From NCBI RefSeq assembly GCF_018881655.1, contig NZ_JACVPX010000003.1, forward strand, positions 171,772 through 235,771: a stretch of DNA of 64,000 nucleotides, read 5' to 3'. This document shows positions 20,233-30,094 of the stretch, piece by piece; the stretch's first letter is position 1; each line of letters opens with the position of its first letter. Source of the DNA: Polynucleobacter sp. Tro8-14-1. Lineage in GTDB: Bacteria > Pseudomonadota > Gammaproteobacteria > Burkholderiales > Burkholderiaceae. A program made the position numbers and the translations under genes. The notes beneath the pieces were generated by a model. That model was not told the DNA's origin and searched no databases. It saw nothing but the letters and a program-made list of their open reading frames with translations.

Positions 20233-21324
20233 TTAGATTGCTGCGGCAATCGCCTTACCCAAATCATCTGTCTTAGCGGTGCCACCAAGATCTGGTGTCA
20301 ATGGCGCATGTCCTGGACCAGATGCCAATACCTTTTCAATGGCACTAAATATTGCTTTACCAGCCTCTGGATAACCAAGGTGATCTAACATCATCGCCCC
20401 ACTCCAGATCTGACCAATTGGGTTGGCGATCATTTTGCCAAAGATATCAGGCGCTGAACCGTGAACCGGCTCAAACAAGGAAGGGAATTTACCTTCAGGA
20501 TTGATACTGCCAGATGGTGCTACCGCAATGGTGCCGGTACATGCAGGACCCAAATCCGAGAGAATGTCGCCAAATAAATTACTTGCAACGACAACGTCAA
20601 AGCGATCTGGATTCATAACGAAGTGAGCCGCCAAAATATCAATGTGGTATTTGTCGGCTCTTACATCGGCAAATTTCTTAGACATTGCCTCTACACGCTC
20701 ATCCCAATAAGGCATAGTGATGGCAATACCATTTGATTTGGTTGCAGAAGTTAAATGCTTCTTAGGGCGACTTTGGGCTAAGTCAAAAGCGTATTGCAAA
20801 ATTCGGTCAACACCCTGTCTAGTGAAGACAGATTCTTGAATCACGATTTCACGATCGGTATCCGGGAACATCTTGCCACCAACGCTGGAGTATTCACCTT
20901 CAGTGTTCTCACGCACCACAAAGAAATCGATGTCACCGGGCTTACGGTTGGCAAGTGGGCAAGGCACACCGGGCAATAAACGTACTGGACGCAAATTGAC
21001 ATACTGGTCAAAGCCACGGCGGAATTGAATTAAGCTGCCCCAGAGTGAAACATGGTCAGGCAGAATATCCGGCATACCTACAGCGCCAAAAAAGATCGCA
21101 TCGTACTTCATGAGGATATCGAACCAATCATCCGGCATCATCTTCCCATGCTTGAGATAGTAATCACAGCTTGCAAAATCAAAATGATCAAACTGCATAC
21201 CTAGATTAAATTTACGATTGGCTGCCTCTAGCGCACGTACGCCCTCCGGCATGACTTCTTTGCCAATACCATCCCCAGGAATAACGGCAATCTTTGGATT
21301 CTTAAATATTTTCTTTGCGTTCAT
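20233..21324 (-). CDS. Tartrate dehydrogenase / D-malate dehydrogenase (decarboxylating) family
   Basis: An NAD-dependent metal-requiring oxidative decarboxylase of the isocitrate/isopropylmalate dehydrogenase superfamily, 363 residues. It starts with IAVIPGDGIGKEV and carries the substrate segment around QYVNLRPVRLLPGV, the VVRENTEGEYSSVGG loop, the metal-binding NLFGDILSDL region and the NAD-binding FEPVHGSAPDI loop. These match the TtuC/DmlA branch rather than LeuB or Icd. Whether tartrate, D-malate or another hydroxy acid is used cannot be decided. No transporter lies beside it. It ends convergently with dnaQ. Confidence 0.85.
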   Translation of the reverse strand: MNAKKIFKNPKIAVIPGDGIGKEVMPEGVRALEAANRKFNLGMQFDHFDFASCDYYLKHGKMMPDDWFDILMKYDAIFFGAVGMPDILPDHVSLWGSLIQFRRGFDQYVNLRPVRLLPGVPCPLANRKPGDIDFFVVRENTEGEYSSVGGKMFPDTDREIVIQESVFTRQGVDRILQYAFDLAQSRPKKHLTSATKSNGIAITMPYWDERVEAMSKKFADVRADKYHIDILAAHFVMNPDRFDVVVASNLFGDILSDLGPACTGTIAVAPSGSINPEGKFPSLFEPVHGSAPDIFGKMIANPIGQIWSGAMMLDHLGYPEAGKAIFSAIEKVLASGPGHAPLTPDLGGTAKTDDLGKAIAAAI

Positions 21325-21372
21325 AAATGATGTGTCTCGTTTTATTTTGTTGAAGATGAATTTTACAAATAA

Positions 21373-22035
21373 CTAGCTAATAGCGCGACGGATTTCATCT
21401 GGCGCCTTCTTGCTACCCTTTTCAACTGATTCACTATCGTAATCAGTGGTATTTTCAATGGTCTCTGGAACAGCTTCTAGCATCCGAATATTGTCCTTGG
21501 GGCAGATTGGCGCTCCATAACTGGCCCACTTCTTGAGCAAAGTTACCTCGTAGCCACATTGCCCACATTTAGCCTTACTTCGACTAGCATTGCTAGGCCT
21601 TGGGGGCGGGAAAACAATCGCTTGATGCGGGTAAGGGCCAAGCTCCTGACTAATCATCATCAGTCTTACAGTGAGCTCCTCAGTGGCATGAGCCATTCTG
21701 GCAGGGCCTTCCAGACCCACCGTTTGAGCGATTCCCTTGAAATCTTCGCCATGGCCACTAAAACAGTCATCCACTGCATGGCAGAGTTCATGAACTAAGG
21801 TATCTAAAAGCTGAACAGGCTCATCCAACTTAGGGGAAATGAATATCTCATTTACGCCACCACCTGAGCGCTCACGTGGCCAGCATTGGCCTAGTGTTGT
21901 TCTAGGACTACTAGAGGCCGGGAATCCGCATGAGACCCTGACGGGAGGGATGGCATAACCTGCTTTTGAAAAGACCGGCTCAAGATGCCTTACGGCGTCT
22001 TCTAGCCAAGCCTCACGGACTGTATGTTGCTTCAT
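21373..22035 (-). CDS. SprT-like zinc metallopeptidase-like protein
   Basis: A 220-residue protein with an HELCH zinc site (82-86) followed by the third-ligand region SGHGEDF, the SprT-like arrangement. A small zinc-ribbon-like section follows (CGQC at 157-160 and CPKD at 178-181). The last 30 residues are acidic and probably disordered. Bacterial SprT-like proteins have no firmly known role; eukaryotic SPRTN cleaves DNA-protein crosslinks, but transfer of that function would be speculation. The ATG at 22035 is preceded by an AGAGAAG-type ribosome-binding site. Confidence 0.85.
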   Translation of the reverse strand: MKQHTVREAWLEDAVRHLEPVFSKAGYAIPPVRVSCGFPASSSPRTTLGQCWPRERSGGGVNEIFISPKLDEPVQLLDTLVHELCHAVDDCFSGHGEDFKGIAQTVGLEGPARMAHATEELTVRLMMISQELGPYPHQAIVFPPPRPSNASRSKAKCGQCGYEVTLLKKWASYGAPICPKDNIRMLEAVPETIENTTDYDSESVEKGSKKAPDEIRRAIS

Positions 22036-22111
22036 TTAACTTCTCTTCTATCGAAATCTAGGACAAAAACCATCAATTGCGATCATACGCCACCATAAGT
22101 AGAATGAGTCC

Positions 22112-23422
22112 ATGAAAGATCTAGAAAGCCTAAGCGCTACCCAAGCCATCAAAGCCCTCTCTAAGAGGGAAATTAAAGCCACTGATTTACTCCTATCCTG
22201 CCTAGACCGCATAGGACAAAAAGAGAGCGTTGTTAAGGCCTGGGCAAGCCTAGGAAAGGAAAATGCCTTATCTCGCGCCAAACAGCTTGATAAAGGTGCC
22301 TTTCAGGGCCTATTACATGGTCTCCCAATTGGGGTTAAGGATCTTTATGACACCTATGATTTGCCGACCTCCTATGGTTCACCCATTTACGCCAACCACT
22401 ATCCAGTTGCCGATGCTGTGGCGGTTGCCCTGATGCGACAGTCTGGTGCCATTATTTTAGGCAAAACCGTTACAACAGAATTTGCAACATTTAAGAGTGG
22501 CTTAACAACAAATCCCCATAACCCAAAGCACACACCCGGCGGTTCTTCTAGCGGCTCTGCGGCTGCGGTAGCCGATTTTATGGTTCCACTAGCAACCGGC
22601 AGTCAAACTGCTGGCTCAATCATTCGCCCTGCGTCTTTTTGTGGTGTAGTGGGTTTTAAACCTAGTCATGGCAAAGTGAGTATTGCGGGAATTAAAAGTC
22701 TTTCTATAACACTCGACACCATGGGTTGCTTTGGTAGAACAGTAGAAGATGTGGGTCTTGGTGTAGCTGCCATGAGTGGCGATCATCAACTAGCAAATAT
22801 TGAAGTCCTGCATAACAAACCCCGCATCGCCATTTGCAAAACATCTAGCTGGCCGTTTGCACAAAAAGAAACTGCTACAGCGCTTGCTGTTGCCCGGCAT
22901 GCTGCCGAGATGATTGCTAAAGGCACCGTAATTGATCTGAAGTTACCAAAGACATGTGATGGACTCACCCAAGCGCAAACTCGCATCATGATCTCTGAAA
23001 TGTCACGCAGCCTTACTTTTGAACGTGTGCATTACGCTAAAAAGCTCAGCCCACAACTTCTGAAGCAACTTAGTGAAGGCGCTGAAATTAGCTACGAGCA
23101 ATATGCAAAAGATTTGAGCCTTGCCGATAAGTCAAGGGCGGCCATGGAAGACTTATTTAATAATGAAGTGGATATCTTGATAGCCCCAAGTGCAAATGGC
23201 GAAGCGCCCAACATTAAAGATGGTACTGGAGATCCTCTTTTTTCTAGAGCTTGGACTCTTCTAGGTTTGCCCTGCATCAATATCAATGTAAGCAGTGGCC
23301 CCAATGGATTGCCAGTAGGAGTTCAGCTCATTGCAGGCCCAGGTAAAGATCATTTCTTATTGAGTGCTGCCCGGGCATTTACATTGGCATTACCTGACCC
23401 CACCCTGCGAGATCAGGCTTAG
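22112..23422 (+). CDS. Amidase (amidase-signature family)
   Basis: Ser-cisSer-Lys hydrolase of 436 residues. The triad is visible: K76 in GVKDLYDT, the cis-serine in GGSSSGSAAAVA (about 145-149) and the nucleophile S169 in GSQTAGSIIRP. It is shorter than typical GatA, and no gatB or gatC is nearby, so it is probably a catabolic or detoxifying amidase, not part of Asp/Glu-tRNA amidotransferase. The substrate is unknown. It converges on a Bug solute receptor gene with only 8 bases between the stops. Confidence 0.88.
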   Translation: MKDLESLSATQAIKALSKREIKATDLLLSCLDRIGQKESVVKAWASLGKENALSRAKQLDKGAFQGLLHGLPIGVKDLYDTYDLPTSYGSPIYANHYPVADAVAVALMRQSGAIILGKTVTTEFATFKSGLTTNPHNPKHTPGGSSSGSAAAVADFMVPLATGSQTAGSIIRPASFCGVVGFKPSHGKVSIAGIKSLSITLDTMGCFGRTVEDVGLGVAAMSGDHQLANIEVLHNKPRIAICKTSSWPFAQKETATALAVARHAAEMIAKGTVIDLKLPKTCDGLTQAQTRIMISEMSRSLTFERVHYAKKLSPQLLKQLSEGAEISYEQYAKDLSLADKSRAAMEDLFNNEVDILIAPSANGEAPNIKDGTGDPLFSRAWTLLGLPCININVSSGPNGLPVGVQLIAGPGKDHFLLSAARAFTLALPDPTLRDQA

Positions 23423-23430
23423 CCAAGCCC

Positions 23431-24405
23431 TTAATCAAGAGTAATGTTTGCCGCTTTAATTGCTTTAGCCCAGAAAGGAAGTTCTTTCTTAACTAGCGCA
23501 TCAGTTTGGTTTGGTCCCAAGTAACGAAGTTCAACACCAGCGGCATCGGCACGCTCTTTAATTTCAGGCAATGCCAAGCTCTGCTTTACAGAATTAGTGA
23601 GCTTGGTAACCACTGCTGCAGGTGTTCCTGCAGGCGCATAAAGGGCCACCCATGATTCCAACTGAAATGATGGTAGACCAGCTTCAGCGGTAGTTGGTAC
23701 GTTTGGCATACCAGGGTGACGATTTTTGCCGGTCACAGCAAGCCCCTTGAGTTTTCCACTTTGGACGTGTTGCATGACTGAGGGTGGCGTACTAATAAAT
23801 ACCTGTACCTGCCCCGCCAAAACGTCCTGAATGGCTGGACCAGATCCCTTGTATGGAACATGCACCATATCCACACCAGTAGTTTGCTTGAAGATCTCAG
23901 TACCAATATGCGACACAGAACCATTGCCTTGTGAGGCGTAATTTAATTTACCTGGATTAGCTTTTGCGTACGCAATAAATTCCTTCAAATTATTTACCGG
24001 AACTGAAGGGTGCACTGCAATGACATTGGTTGAAACAGTCAGTAAGGCAATTGGAGAAAAATCTTTAATGGGATCCCACGGAAGCTTATCGAATAAAGCG
24101 GGATTACCAACGTGATAACCAGAATAGGAAATCAATAAGGTGTAGCCATCGGGTTTTGCTTTGGCAACATACTGATAGGCGGTATTGCCACTTGCTCCCG
24201 GCTTGTTGTCAACAATCACCGGTTGACCGATCACACGCGTCAACGGCTCACTTAATAGACGTGCCGAAGTATCAACCAGCCCACCAGGTGGATTGGGTAC
24301 TACTAAAGTAATTGGACGATCCGGAAAGGATTGGGCCATAACTAGGCATGAAATCCCAAACCCCAAAATTACAAGCGCACTGCGTATCACCGAATATTTT
24401 TTCAT
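23431..24405 (-). CDS. Bug-family tripartite tricarboxylate transporter substrate-binding protein
   Basis: A periplasmic solute receptor of the TctC/Bug family, 324 residues. It has a signal peptide cleaved near VMAQS (about residue 25), then the family start FPDRPITLVVPNPPGG, the VDNKPGASG segment and the receptor core around LNYASQGNGSVSHIG and DMVHVPYKGSGPA. The ATG at 24405 has an excellent ribosome-binding site (GGGGGAG, 5-base spacing). No TctA or TctB membrane genes are adjacent, which is common for the many Bug receptors of Burkholderiales. The ligand is unknown, often a carboxylate. Confidence 0.92.
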   Translation of the reverse strand: MKKYSVIRSALVILGFGISCLVMAQSFPDRPITLVVPNPPGGLVDTSARLLSEPLTRVIGQPVIVDNKPGASGNTAYQYVAKAKPDGYTLLISYSGYHVGNPALFDKLPWDPIKDFSPIALLTVSTNVIAVHPSVPVNNLKEFIAYAKANPGKLNYASQGNGSVSHIGTEIFKQTTGVDMVHVPYKGSGPAIQDVLAGQVQVFISTPPSVMQHVQSGKLKGLAVTGKNRHPGMPNVPTTAEAGLPSFQLESWVALYAPAGTPAAVVTKLTNSVKQSLALPEIKERADAAGVELRYLGPNQTDALVKKELPFWAKAIKAANITLD

Positions 24406-24437
24406 TAGCGCTCCCCCAATATATGATTTTTTAATGT

Positions 24438-25559
24438 TTATCGCTGCCCTACTTTTACATCACCAAATACGGCCTGGGCTTCTCGAGGTAAACAACGCCA
24501 ATAACGCTCATTTGCAGTAACTGTGCCACCTAGAGCTGCTGCAGCTTCCCAACCCCAGCGAGGCTTGTATAGGAATGCTCTAGCCAAAGCGATGAGATCC
24601 GCATCACCCGCCTGCAAAATGTCTTCGGCTTGCTGTGGCTCGGTAATGAGTCCAACAGTCATAGTTGGCAAACCAGATTGATCTTTAACTATCTTTGCAA
24701 AAGGCACTTGGTAATTTGGACCAATTGCAATCTTTTGTTTTGGCGAAATGCCACCAGAAGAAATGTGTACGAAATCACAACCCAAAGGTTTGAGTTGTCT
24801 TGCAAAATTCGCTGTTTCTTCCGGAGTCCAGCCACCCTCTATCCAGTCGCTAGCTGAAATGCGTATGCCAAGAACTCCTTGATATGCGGCTCTTACGGCA
24901 GCAAATAACTCTAATGGAAAGCGAATGCGGTTTTCAAATGAGCCGCCGTATTCATCCGTGCGTTGATTGGCGATAGGAGATAAAAATTGATGCAACAAGT
25001 ATCCATGGGCACCATGGAGTTCAATCCCATCAATTCCAATACGACCTGCACGTTTTGCTGATGCTACAAAATCATCAATCAACTTTTTTAATTCAACCTT
25101 ACTCAATTCATGAGGTAAACGCTCTCCATCTAACTGGGGGATCGCTGAGGGTGCTAGAGTTTCCCATCCGCCCTGATCCGTTGGGAGCAATTGTCCGCCA
25201 TCCCAGGGGGTTGCACTGGATGCTTTGCGACCTGCATGCGCTAACTGAATAAAAACAGGTACGGCAGGAGCCAACCCGCGCGCTCGACTTAATTTGTCTT
25301 TCAAAGCTGCTTCAGTGCGATCATCCCAGAGCCCAAGACAAGCAGGCGTAATTCTGGCCTCCGGACTTACCCCTGTAGCCTCAATAATGAAGAGTGCTGC
25401 GCCACTATTCAGCAAATTACCCCAGTGCATGAGGTGCCAGTCAGTTGCCTCGCCGTTATTGGCCGAATACTGGCACATCGGGGCAACCACAATGCGATTT
25501 GCCAGCTCTAGAGGTCCCCGCGGGGAATTGAGGGTATAGCTCGAAAATAAAAGACTCAT
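24438..25559 (-). CDS. NADH:flavin oxidoreductase (Old Yellow Enzyme family)
   Basis: FMN-dependent ene-reductase of 373 residues, TIM-barrel fold. It has the FMN-proximal VVAPMCQYSA (a YqjM/XenA-type signature with the cysteine), the active-site segment ELHGAHGYLLHQFLSP and the phosphate-binding end DLIALARAFLYKPRW. The physiological substrate is unknown; members reduce activated double bonds or nitro compounds. The start is the ATG at 25559, with AAGG 6 bases upstream; a TTG seven codons earlier lacks support. It sits 32 bases upstream of the Bug receptor on the same strand and may be cotranscribed with it. Confidence 0.9.
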   Translation of the reverse strand: MSLLFSSYTLNSPRGPLELANRIVVAPMCQYSANNGEATDWHLMHWGNLLNSGAALFIIEATGVSPEARITPACLGLWDDRTEAALKDKLSRARGLAPAVPVFIQLAHAGRKASSATPWDGGQLLPTDQGGWETLAPSAIPQLDGERLPHELSKVELKKLIDDFVASAKRAGRIGIDGIELHGAHGYLLHQFLSPIANQRTDEYGGSFENRIRFPLELFAAVRAAYQGVLGIRISASDWIEGGWTPEETANFARQLKPLGCDFVHISSGGISPKQKIAIGPNYQVPFAKIVKDQSGLPTMTVGLITEPQQAEDILQAGDADLIALARAFLYKPRWGWEAAAALGGTVTANERYWRCLPREAQAVFGDVKVGQR

Positions 25560-25721
25560 AAAATGCCTTGAAAAATCCAAAAATAGGTCAAAAATACGAA
25601 AATTGCTGTTAAGCGCTAGAATACTTAAAAAGCAGAATAAACGAGACAGCGAAGTCGTGCAGGCTAATTGGCCAAACGGCTTTTTTACCCAAAACCTGAA
25701 AAATACTCACCACAAGAGATT

Positions 25722-27242
25722 ATGAACGCACCTCAAGCCTTTGAATCAAAAGAAGATATTGGCCACTTTGTTGGCGGCAATGTAGTTAACCCTAAAGATG
25801 GTCGCTTTGCCGATGTTTACAACCCAACCAAAGGAACAGTAGCACGCCGTGTTGCGCTTGCTAGCCGTAAAGAAGTTGATGAAGTTGTAGCCAATGCCCA
25901 AACAGCCTTTGTGTCATGGAGTCAAACCTCCCCATTGCGCCGTGCACGCATCATGTTCAAGTATCTTGAATTGCTAAACGCTCATCGCGATGAGTTGGCT
26001 GCCATCATTACAGCAGAACATGGCAAGGTATTTACCGATGCCCAAGGGGAAGTAACACGCGGTATTGAGATTGTGGAATTTGCTACTGGCATTCCTGAGC
26101 TACTCAAAGGCGACTACACCGAGCAAGTATCGACTGGTATCGACAACTGGGTTATGCGTCAGCCTTTAGGTGTAGTTGCTGGTATCACCCCATTCAACTT
26201 CCCAGTCATGGTGCCAATGTGGATGTTCCCAGTTGCGATTGCTTGCGGCAACACTTTCATTCTCAAACCCAGCCCTACAGATCCTTCCGCTTCACTGTTC
26301 ATGGCTAAGCTCCTCAAGGAAGCTGGCCTACCTGACGGCGTATTCAACGTTGTTCAAGGCGATAAAGAAGCGGTTGATGCCTTAATAGAAAATCCAGATG
26401 TTAAAGCGGTCAGTTTTGTGGGCTCCACTCCAATTGCCAATTACATCTATGAGCGCTGCTCGCACTTTGGCAAGCGCTCCCAAGCTTTAGGCGGCGCGAA
26501 GAACCACATGGTGATCATGCCTGACGCTGATATTGATAAAGCAATTGATGCCCTGGTTGGTGCTGCTTACGGCTCCGCTGGCGAACGCTGTATGGCCATT
26601 TCTGTAGCGGTATTGGTTGGTGATGTGGCAGAGAAGATCATGCCAAAGCTGATTGAGCGCACCAAGACTCTAAAAGTTAAAAACGGCATGGAACTTGATG
26701 CTGAAATGGGACCAATCGTTACTAAAGCAGCTCTAGAGCGCATTACCGGCTATATTGAGGCTGGCGTAGCTTCGGGAGCAAAACTCCTTGTTGATGGCCG
26801 CGGACTCAAAGTTCCTGGCAACGAGAGCGGATTCTTTATCGGCGGTACATTGTTTGACAATGTCACCCCAGACATGAAGATTTACTTAGAAGAAATCTTT
26901 GGACCAGTTTTGTCCTGCTTGCGTGTTGCCAACTTTACAGATGCGCTTAACTTAGTTAACTCTTGCGAATTTGGCAATGGTGTTGCCTGCTTCACAAGCG
27001 ATGGCAATATTGCCCGTGAATTTGCTCGTCGTGTACAAGTAGGCATGGTTGGTATTAACGTACCAATTCCAGTACCTATGGCATGGCATGGCTTTGGTGG
27101 TTGGAAAAAGTCGATCTTTGGCGATATGCATGCATACGGCAAAGAAGGCGTACGTTTCTACACCAAGCAAAAGAGTGTGATGCAACGCTGGCCCGAGAGT
27201 ATTGCTAAAGGTGCAGAGTTTGTAATGCCTACCTCTAAGTAA
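25722..27242 (+). CDS. mmsA: CoA-acylating methylmalonate-semialdehyde dehydrogenase
   Basis: Converts methylmalonate semialdehyde to propionyl-CoA (valine and pyrimidine breakdown); some relatives act on malonate semialdehyde. The 506-residue aldehyde dehydrogenase has [11 protein letters not shown], catalytic C290 in GSAGERCMA, and GGAKNH where other aldehyde dehydrogenases have a Glu-containing motif, the mark of this subfamily. The start is the ATG at 25722 with AAGAG upstream; the open frame extends 18 codons further but that part does not look conserved. It faces a strong terminator. Functionally it could feed propionyl-CoA metabolism, as would prpE, but the two are far apart. Confidence 0.93.
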   Translation: MNAPQAFESKEDIGHFVGGNVVNPKDGRFADVYNPTKGTVARRVALASRKEVDEVVANAQTAFVSWSQTSPLRRARIMFKYLELLNAHRDELAAIITAEHGKVFTDAQGEVTRGIEIVEFATGIPELLKGDYTEQVSTGIDNWVMRQPLGVVAGITPFNFPVMVPMWMFPVAIACGNTFILKPSPTDPSASLFMAKLLKEAGLPDGVFNVVQGDKEAVDALIENPDVKAVSFVGSTPIANYIYERCSHFGKRSQALGGAKNHMVIMPDADIDKAIDALVGAAYGSAGERCMAISVAVLVGDVAEKIMPKLIERTKTLKVKNGMELDAEMGPIVTKAALERITGYIEAGVASGAKLLVDGRGLKVPGNESGFFIGGTLFDNVTPDMKIYLEEIFGPVLSCLRVANFTDALNLVNSCEFGNGVACFTSDGNIAREFARRVQVGMVGINVPIPVPMAWHGFGGWKKSIFGDMHAYGKEGVRFYTKQKSVMQRWPESIAKGAEFVMPTSK

Positions 27243-27260
27243 TACCAGGAAGTGATTAGC

Positions 27261-27288
27261 AAAAAAGCGATCTTCGGATCGCTTTTTT
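27261..27288. terminator. Bidirectional intrinsic terminator after mmsA
   Basis: A perfect palindrome with a UUCG tetraloop: AAAAAAGCGATC, ttcg, GATCGCTTTTTT. It serves both mmsA (plus) and the end of the long minus-strand block at the DUF1178 gene. Confidence 0.95.
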
Positions 27289-27311
27289 ATTTGCCAGGAT
27301 GAAGTAAAAAA

Positions 27312-27797
27312 TTACTGTAGCGTATTTTTAAGAGCGGGAATCATTGGCATCGAGAGGACATCGATGCCCTCTTCTCGTAAGGCTTCAGCCTCATCGAAAG
27401 TAGTTTGGCCACGAATACTTCTCTCAGGAGTTTCTTTGTAGTGAATCTTTCTGGCCTCATCAGCAAAAGAATTGCCAACATCCTCAGATCGGCCCATTAG
27501 CTCACGCATACCTTTCAAAAAGGCGGCCTGTACTTGAGCCTCGAGATGAGAATGGTCGCTTCCAGTCAAAGCAACAACGCCCCCACTCATACTTTCAGGT
27601 TCAGCTTTAGATAAGGCTAACTCAGTAGAGCTTGATTTACCAATATGGGGGGCTGAAGGCATGCGGGTGATTTCTGTGCTGTCGCATACTGGACAAGCAA
27701 GCATCCCCTTGTCCTGCTGAGCAAGGCAATCTTCTTCTGAAGCAAACCATCCTTCAAAGCGATGGTCTAGGGGGCAGGCTAAGTTATAAACTTTCAT
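27312..27797 (-). CDS. DUF1178 family protein
   Basis: A 161-residue protein of unknown function. The N terminus MKVYNLACPLDHRFEGWF and a CPVCDS pair with the earlier cysteine are typical of DUF1178 and suggest a small metal-binding or zinc-ribbon-like site. The C-terminal half (GNSFADEARKIHYKETPERSIRG, shown only as the segment from about 115 to 140) is the most conserved part of this family as I recall it. It is the last gene of the minus-strand block, 64 bases after the NUDIX gene, and ends at a strong terminator. Confidence 0.88.
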   Translation of the reverse strand: MKVYNLACPLDHRFEGWFASEEDCLAQQDKGMLACPVCDSTEITRMPSAPHIGKSSSTELALSKAEPESMSGGVVALTGSDHSHLEAQVQAAFLKGMRELMGRSEDVGNSFADEARKIHYKETPERSIRGQTTFDEAEALREEGIDVLSMPMIPALKNTLQ

Positions 27798-27861
27798 AAA
27801 ACGTATATAAGGGCAAAAACGATAAATTCAATACCCTATTTTAATCGGGTTTGAATGCGCC

Positions 27862-28461
27862 CTATTCGATTGGATGCGGTTTTACTAAGCCCCTACGATA
27901 GCGATCAAGCCAATAGGTGGCTATCGTGGTTTTGACGTCCGTAATCTCGCCATCCTCAACCCAAGAAATCAATAGCTCCAATGGAGCAGCAAATACATCC
28001 AAAAACTCTTCATCATCAAGATGGCTTTTACCGGGGATCAGCTCCTCTGCCAGATAGATATCAATGAACTCTGTTGAATACGAAATCACGGGATGAATAC
28101 GGCGAATGAAACTCCATTTTTTTGCTGTATATCCGGTTTCTTCTTCGAGCTCACGTTTCGCGCATACTAAATGATCCTCTTTAGGGTCTAGTTTTCCTGC
28201 AGGAATTTCAATGCAGGCTTTTGCGATTGGATAGCGATACTGGCGCTCGAGCAACACACGACCATCATCCAAGATCGCAACAATAGCTACCGCACCCGGA
28301 TGGGTTAAATATTCGCGTATCGCCTCTTCACCATCAGGCAATGACACTTTATCTCGCTTCATCTTTAAAAAGATGCCGCCGTAAATATCCTCTCCAGATA
28401 GACGCACTTCACGTAAATGTTTATCACCAGTAGACAGATCTTCAAATGATTTTTCAGTCAT
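27862..28461 (-). CDS. NUDIX hydrolase, ADP-ribose pyrophosphatase-like
   Basis: A 199-residue protein with a complete Nudix box at 89-111: G89, then REL(E)EE(T)G with the metal-binding glutamates. The segment before it (RQYRYPIAKACIEIPAGKLD) is typical of ADP-ribose diphosphatases such as NudF. It would hydrolyse ADP-ribose or a related nucleoside diphosphate. It lies downstream of nuoN, separated by 123 bases and a hairpin, so it may be transcribed apart from the nuo operon. Confidence 0.88.
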   Translation of the reverse strand: MTEKSFEDLSTGDKHLREVRLSGEDIYGGIFLKMKRDKVSLPDGEEAIREYLTHPGAVAIVAILDDGRVLLERQYRYPIAKACIEIPAGKLDPKEDHLVCAKRELEEETGYTAKKWSFIRRIHPVISYSTEFIDIYLAEELIPGKSHLDDEEFLDVFAAPLELLISWVEDGEITDVKTTIATYWLDRYRRGLVKPHPIE

Positions 28462-28543
28462 AGGTCTTAGTACATATTCCGTCTGTTATTGATTAAACCA
28501 GCTTAACTAAATTGAATGTCATTTTGATGGCACCTGAAATGAT

Positions 28544-28565
28544 AAAGGCCCCTTACGGAGCCTTT
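28544..28565 (-). terminator. Hairpin terminator after nuoN
   Basis: A stem AAAGGCTCC / GGGGCCTTT (one mismatch) with a 4-base loop sits 19 bases after the nuoN stop. The following T-rich stretch (CCTTTATCATTT) is broken, so termination of the nuo operon here may be partial. Confidence 0.65.
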
Positions 28566-28584
28566 AGATAGATGTTAATTCCTT

Positions 28585-30084
28585 CTAAGACCCCAGTAAG
28601 GTACGGCGCATTGCATCTAAACAAAGACTCATTAGACCCGCAGGAACAATGCCGATAACCAAAACCAAAATGCTATTAAGACTCAAGAGCCCTTTAGCAA
28701 AGCCTGAACCAGAAACTGTGATCTCGTGCTCAGGTTCATCAAAATACATCACCTTGACTACGCGCAAGTAATAGAAGGCACCCACTAAAGAAGCCATTAC
28801 AGCGATGACTGCCAAGAAGGTATGCTCAGCATCCACTAGCGCTTCTAGAACGCCCAATTTAGCTGCAAAACCAACTGTAGGCGGAATCCCTGCTAAAGAG
28901 AACATCATAACCAGACCAATAAAGGCAAACCACGGATGCTTCTTATTGAGCCCCTTTAATCCATCCAAGGTTTCGCAGTCATAACCTTTGCGCGACAAAG
29001 CCATCAATAAGCCGAAGGTGCCAAGGGTTGTCAACACATAGGTAATGGCGTAGAACATTGCTGCACTAAATGCGTGATCATCAAAAACAGACAACATGCC
29101 CAAGAGAACAAAGCCCATTTGCGCAATGGCAGAATAAGCCAGCATGCGCTTGATGTTGGTTTGCGCAATTGCAGTCACGTTACCTACAACTAGTGATAGA
29201 ACTGCGAGCAAAACCAGCATTGGCTGCCAATCGCCCAATAAAGGCAATAAGGTATTTACCAATAAGCGAAATAACAATGCAAATGCAGCTAATTTTGGAG
29301 CTGCAGCAATCATTAAGGTCACAGCAGTTGGCGCACCTTGATAGACGTCCGGTACCCACATATGAAATGGCACCACACCCAACTTGAAGGCTAAACCGGC
29401 AACAATAAATACCAAGCCAAACGCCATCACCAAATGGTTTACACGAGGGTCAGCAACGGTTTTAAAGATTTCAATAAGGTCAAGTGATCCGGTGACACCG
29501 TAGAGCATCGACATGCCATAAAGTAAGAAACCGGATGCTAATGCACCCAAGATAAAGTACTTAATACCGGCTTCCACACTCTTTTCGCTGCTGTGACGCA
29601 TTGCAACTAATGCGTATGTAGGCAAAGCCATCAACTCCAAGCCTAGGTATAGAGTTAACAGATTTGCACCAGAGATCAATACAAACTGGCCAAGCAAAGC
29701 AAGCAGAGCTAAGACAATGAAATCCGGACGGAACAAGGCGCGATCCATCAAATATTGCTTAGAATAAATCAAGCTCACCAAAACAGCGATGCAAGAACAT
29801 GCCTTGAGTAAGTTAGAAAATGGGTCAGACTGAAATAGCCCATTCATTGCTACAAGCGCTGGATCGCCCATGCGTCCAATGAAAGCAAAAATGAGATACG
29901 CCAATAAGATCAGCGAGAAAAAGTACACGAAGCCAACTCCACGCGGAGTATGAAAGATGTCTTGCTCAACACCAGGGGTAGATGCCACTCTTTCGTGAAC
30001 ATAAACGCTAGCAACCAATAACAAACAGGTTGCTACGAGTAAAACAAGTTCCGGCAGGATGGCGTAAAGGTCGAATGCTTGCAT
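28585..30084 (-). CDS. nuoN: NADH-quinone oxidoreductase subunit N
   Basis: Antiporter-like membrane subunit of respiratory complex I, one of three proton-pumping units. The 499-residue protein is hydrophobic throughout (about 14 helices) and has the Mrp-type core with a conserved glutamate in [18 protein letters not shown] and lysines in [21 protein letters not shown] and [15 protein letters not shown]. It is the last gene of the 14-gene operon, 10 bases after nuoM. Confidence 0.97.
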   Translation of the reverse strand: MQAFDLYAILPELVLLVATCLLLVASVYVHERVASTPGVEQDIFHTPRGVGFVYFFSLILLAYLIFAFIGRMGDPALVAMNGLFQSDPFSNLLKACSCIAVLVSLIYSKQYLMDRALFRPDFIVLALLALLGQFVLISGANLLTLYLGLELMALPTYALVAMRHSSEKSVEAGIKYFILGALASGFLLYGMSMLYGVTGSLDLIEIFKTVADPRVNHLVMAFGLVFIVAGLAFKLGVVPFHMWVPDVYQGAPTAVTLMIAAAPKLAAFALLFRLLVNTLLPLLGDWQPMLVLLAVLSLVVGNVTAIAQTNIKRMLAYSAIAQMGFVLLGMLSVFDDHAFSAAMFYAITYVLTTLGTFGLLMALSRKGYDCETLDGLKGLNKKHPWFAFIGLVMMFSLAGIPPTVGFAAKLGVLEALVDAEHTFLAVIAVMASLVGAFYYLRVVKVMYFDEPEHEITVSGSGFAKGLLSLNSILVLVIGIVPAGLMSLCLDAMRRTLLGS

Positions 30085-30094
30085 TTGTACTTAC

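Noticed and set aside
23416..23429. Short 5-bp hairpin GGCTT/AAGCC between the amidase and Bug receptor stops.
   Set aside because: Too short and without a clean T-run to call a terminator.
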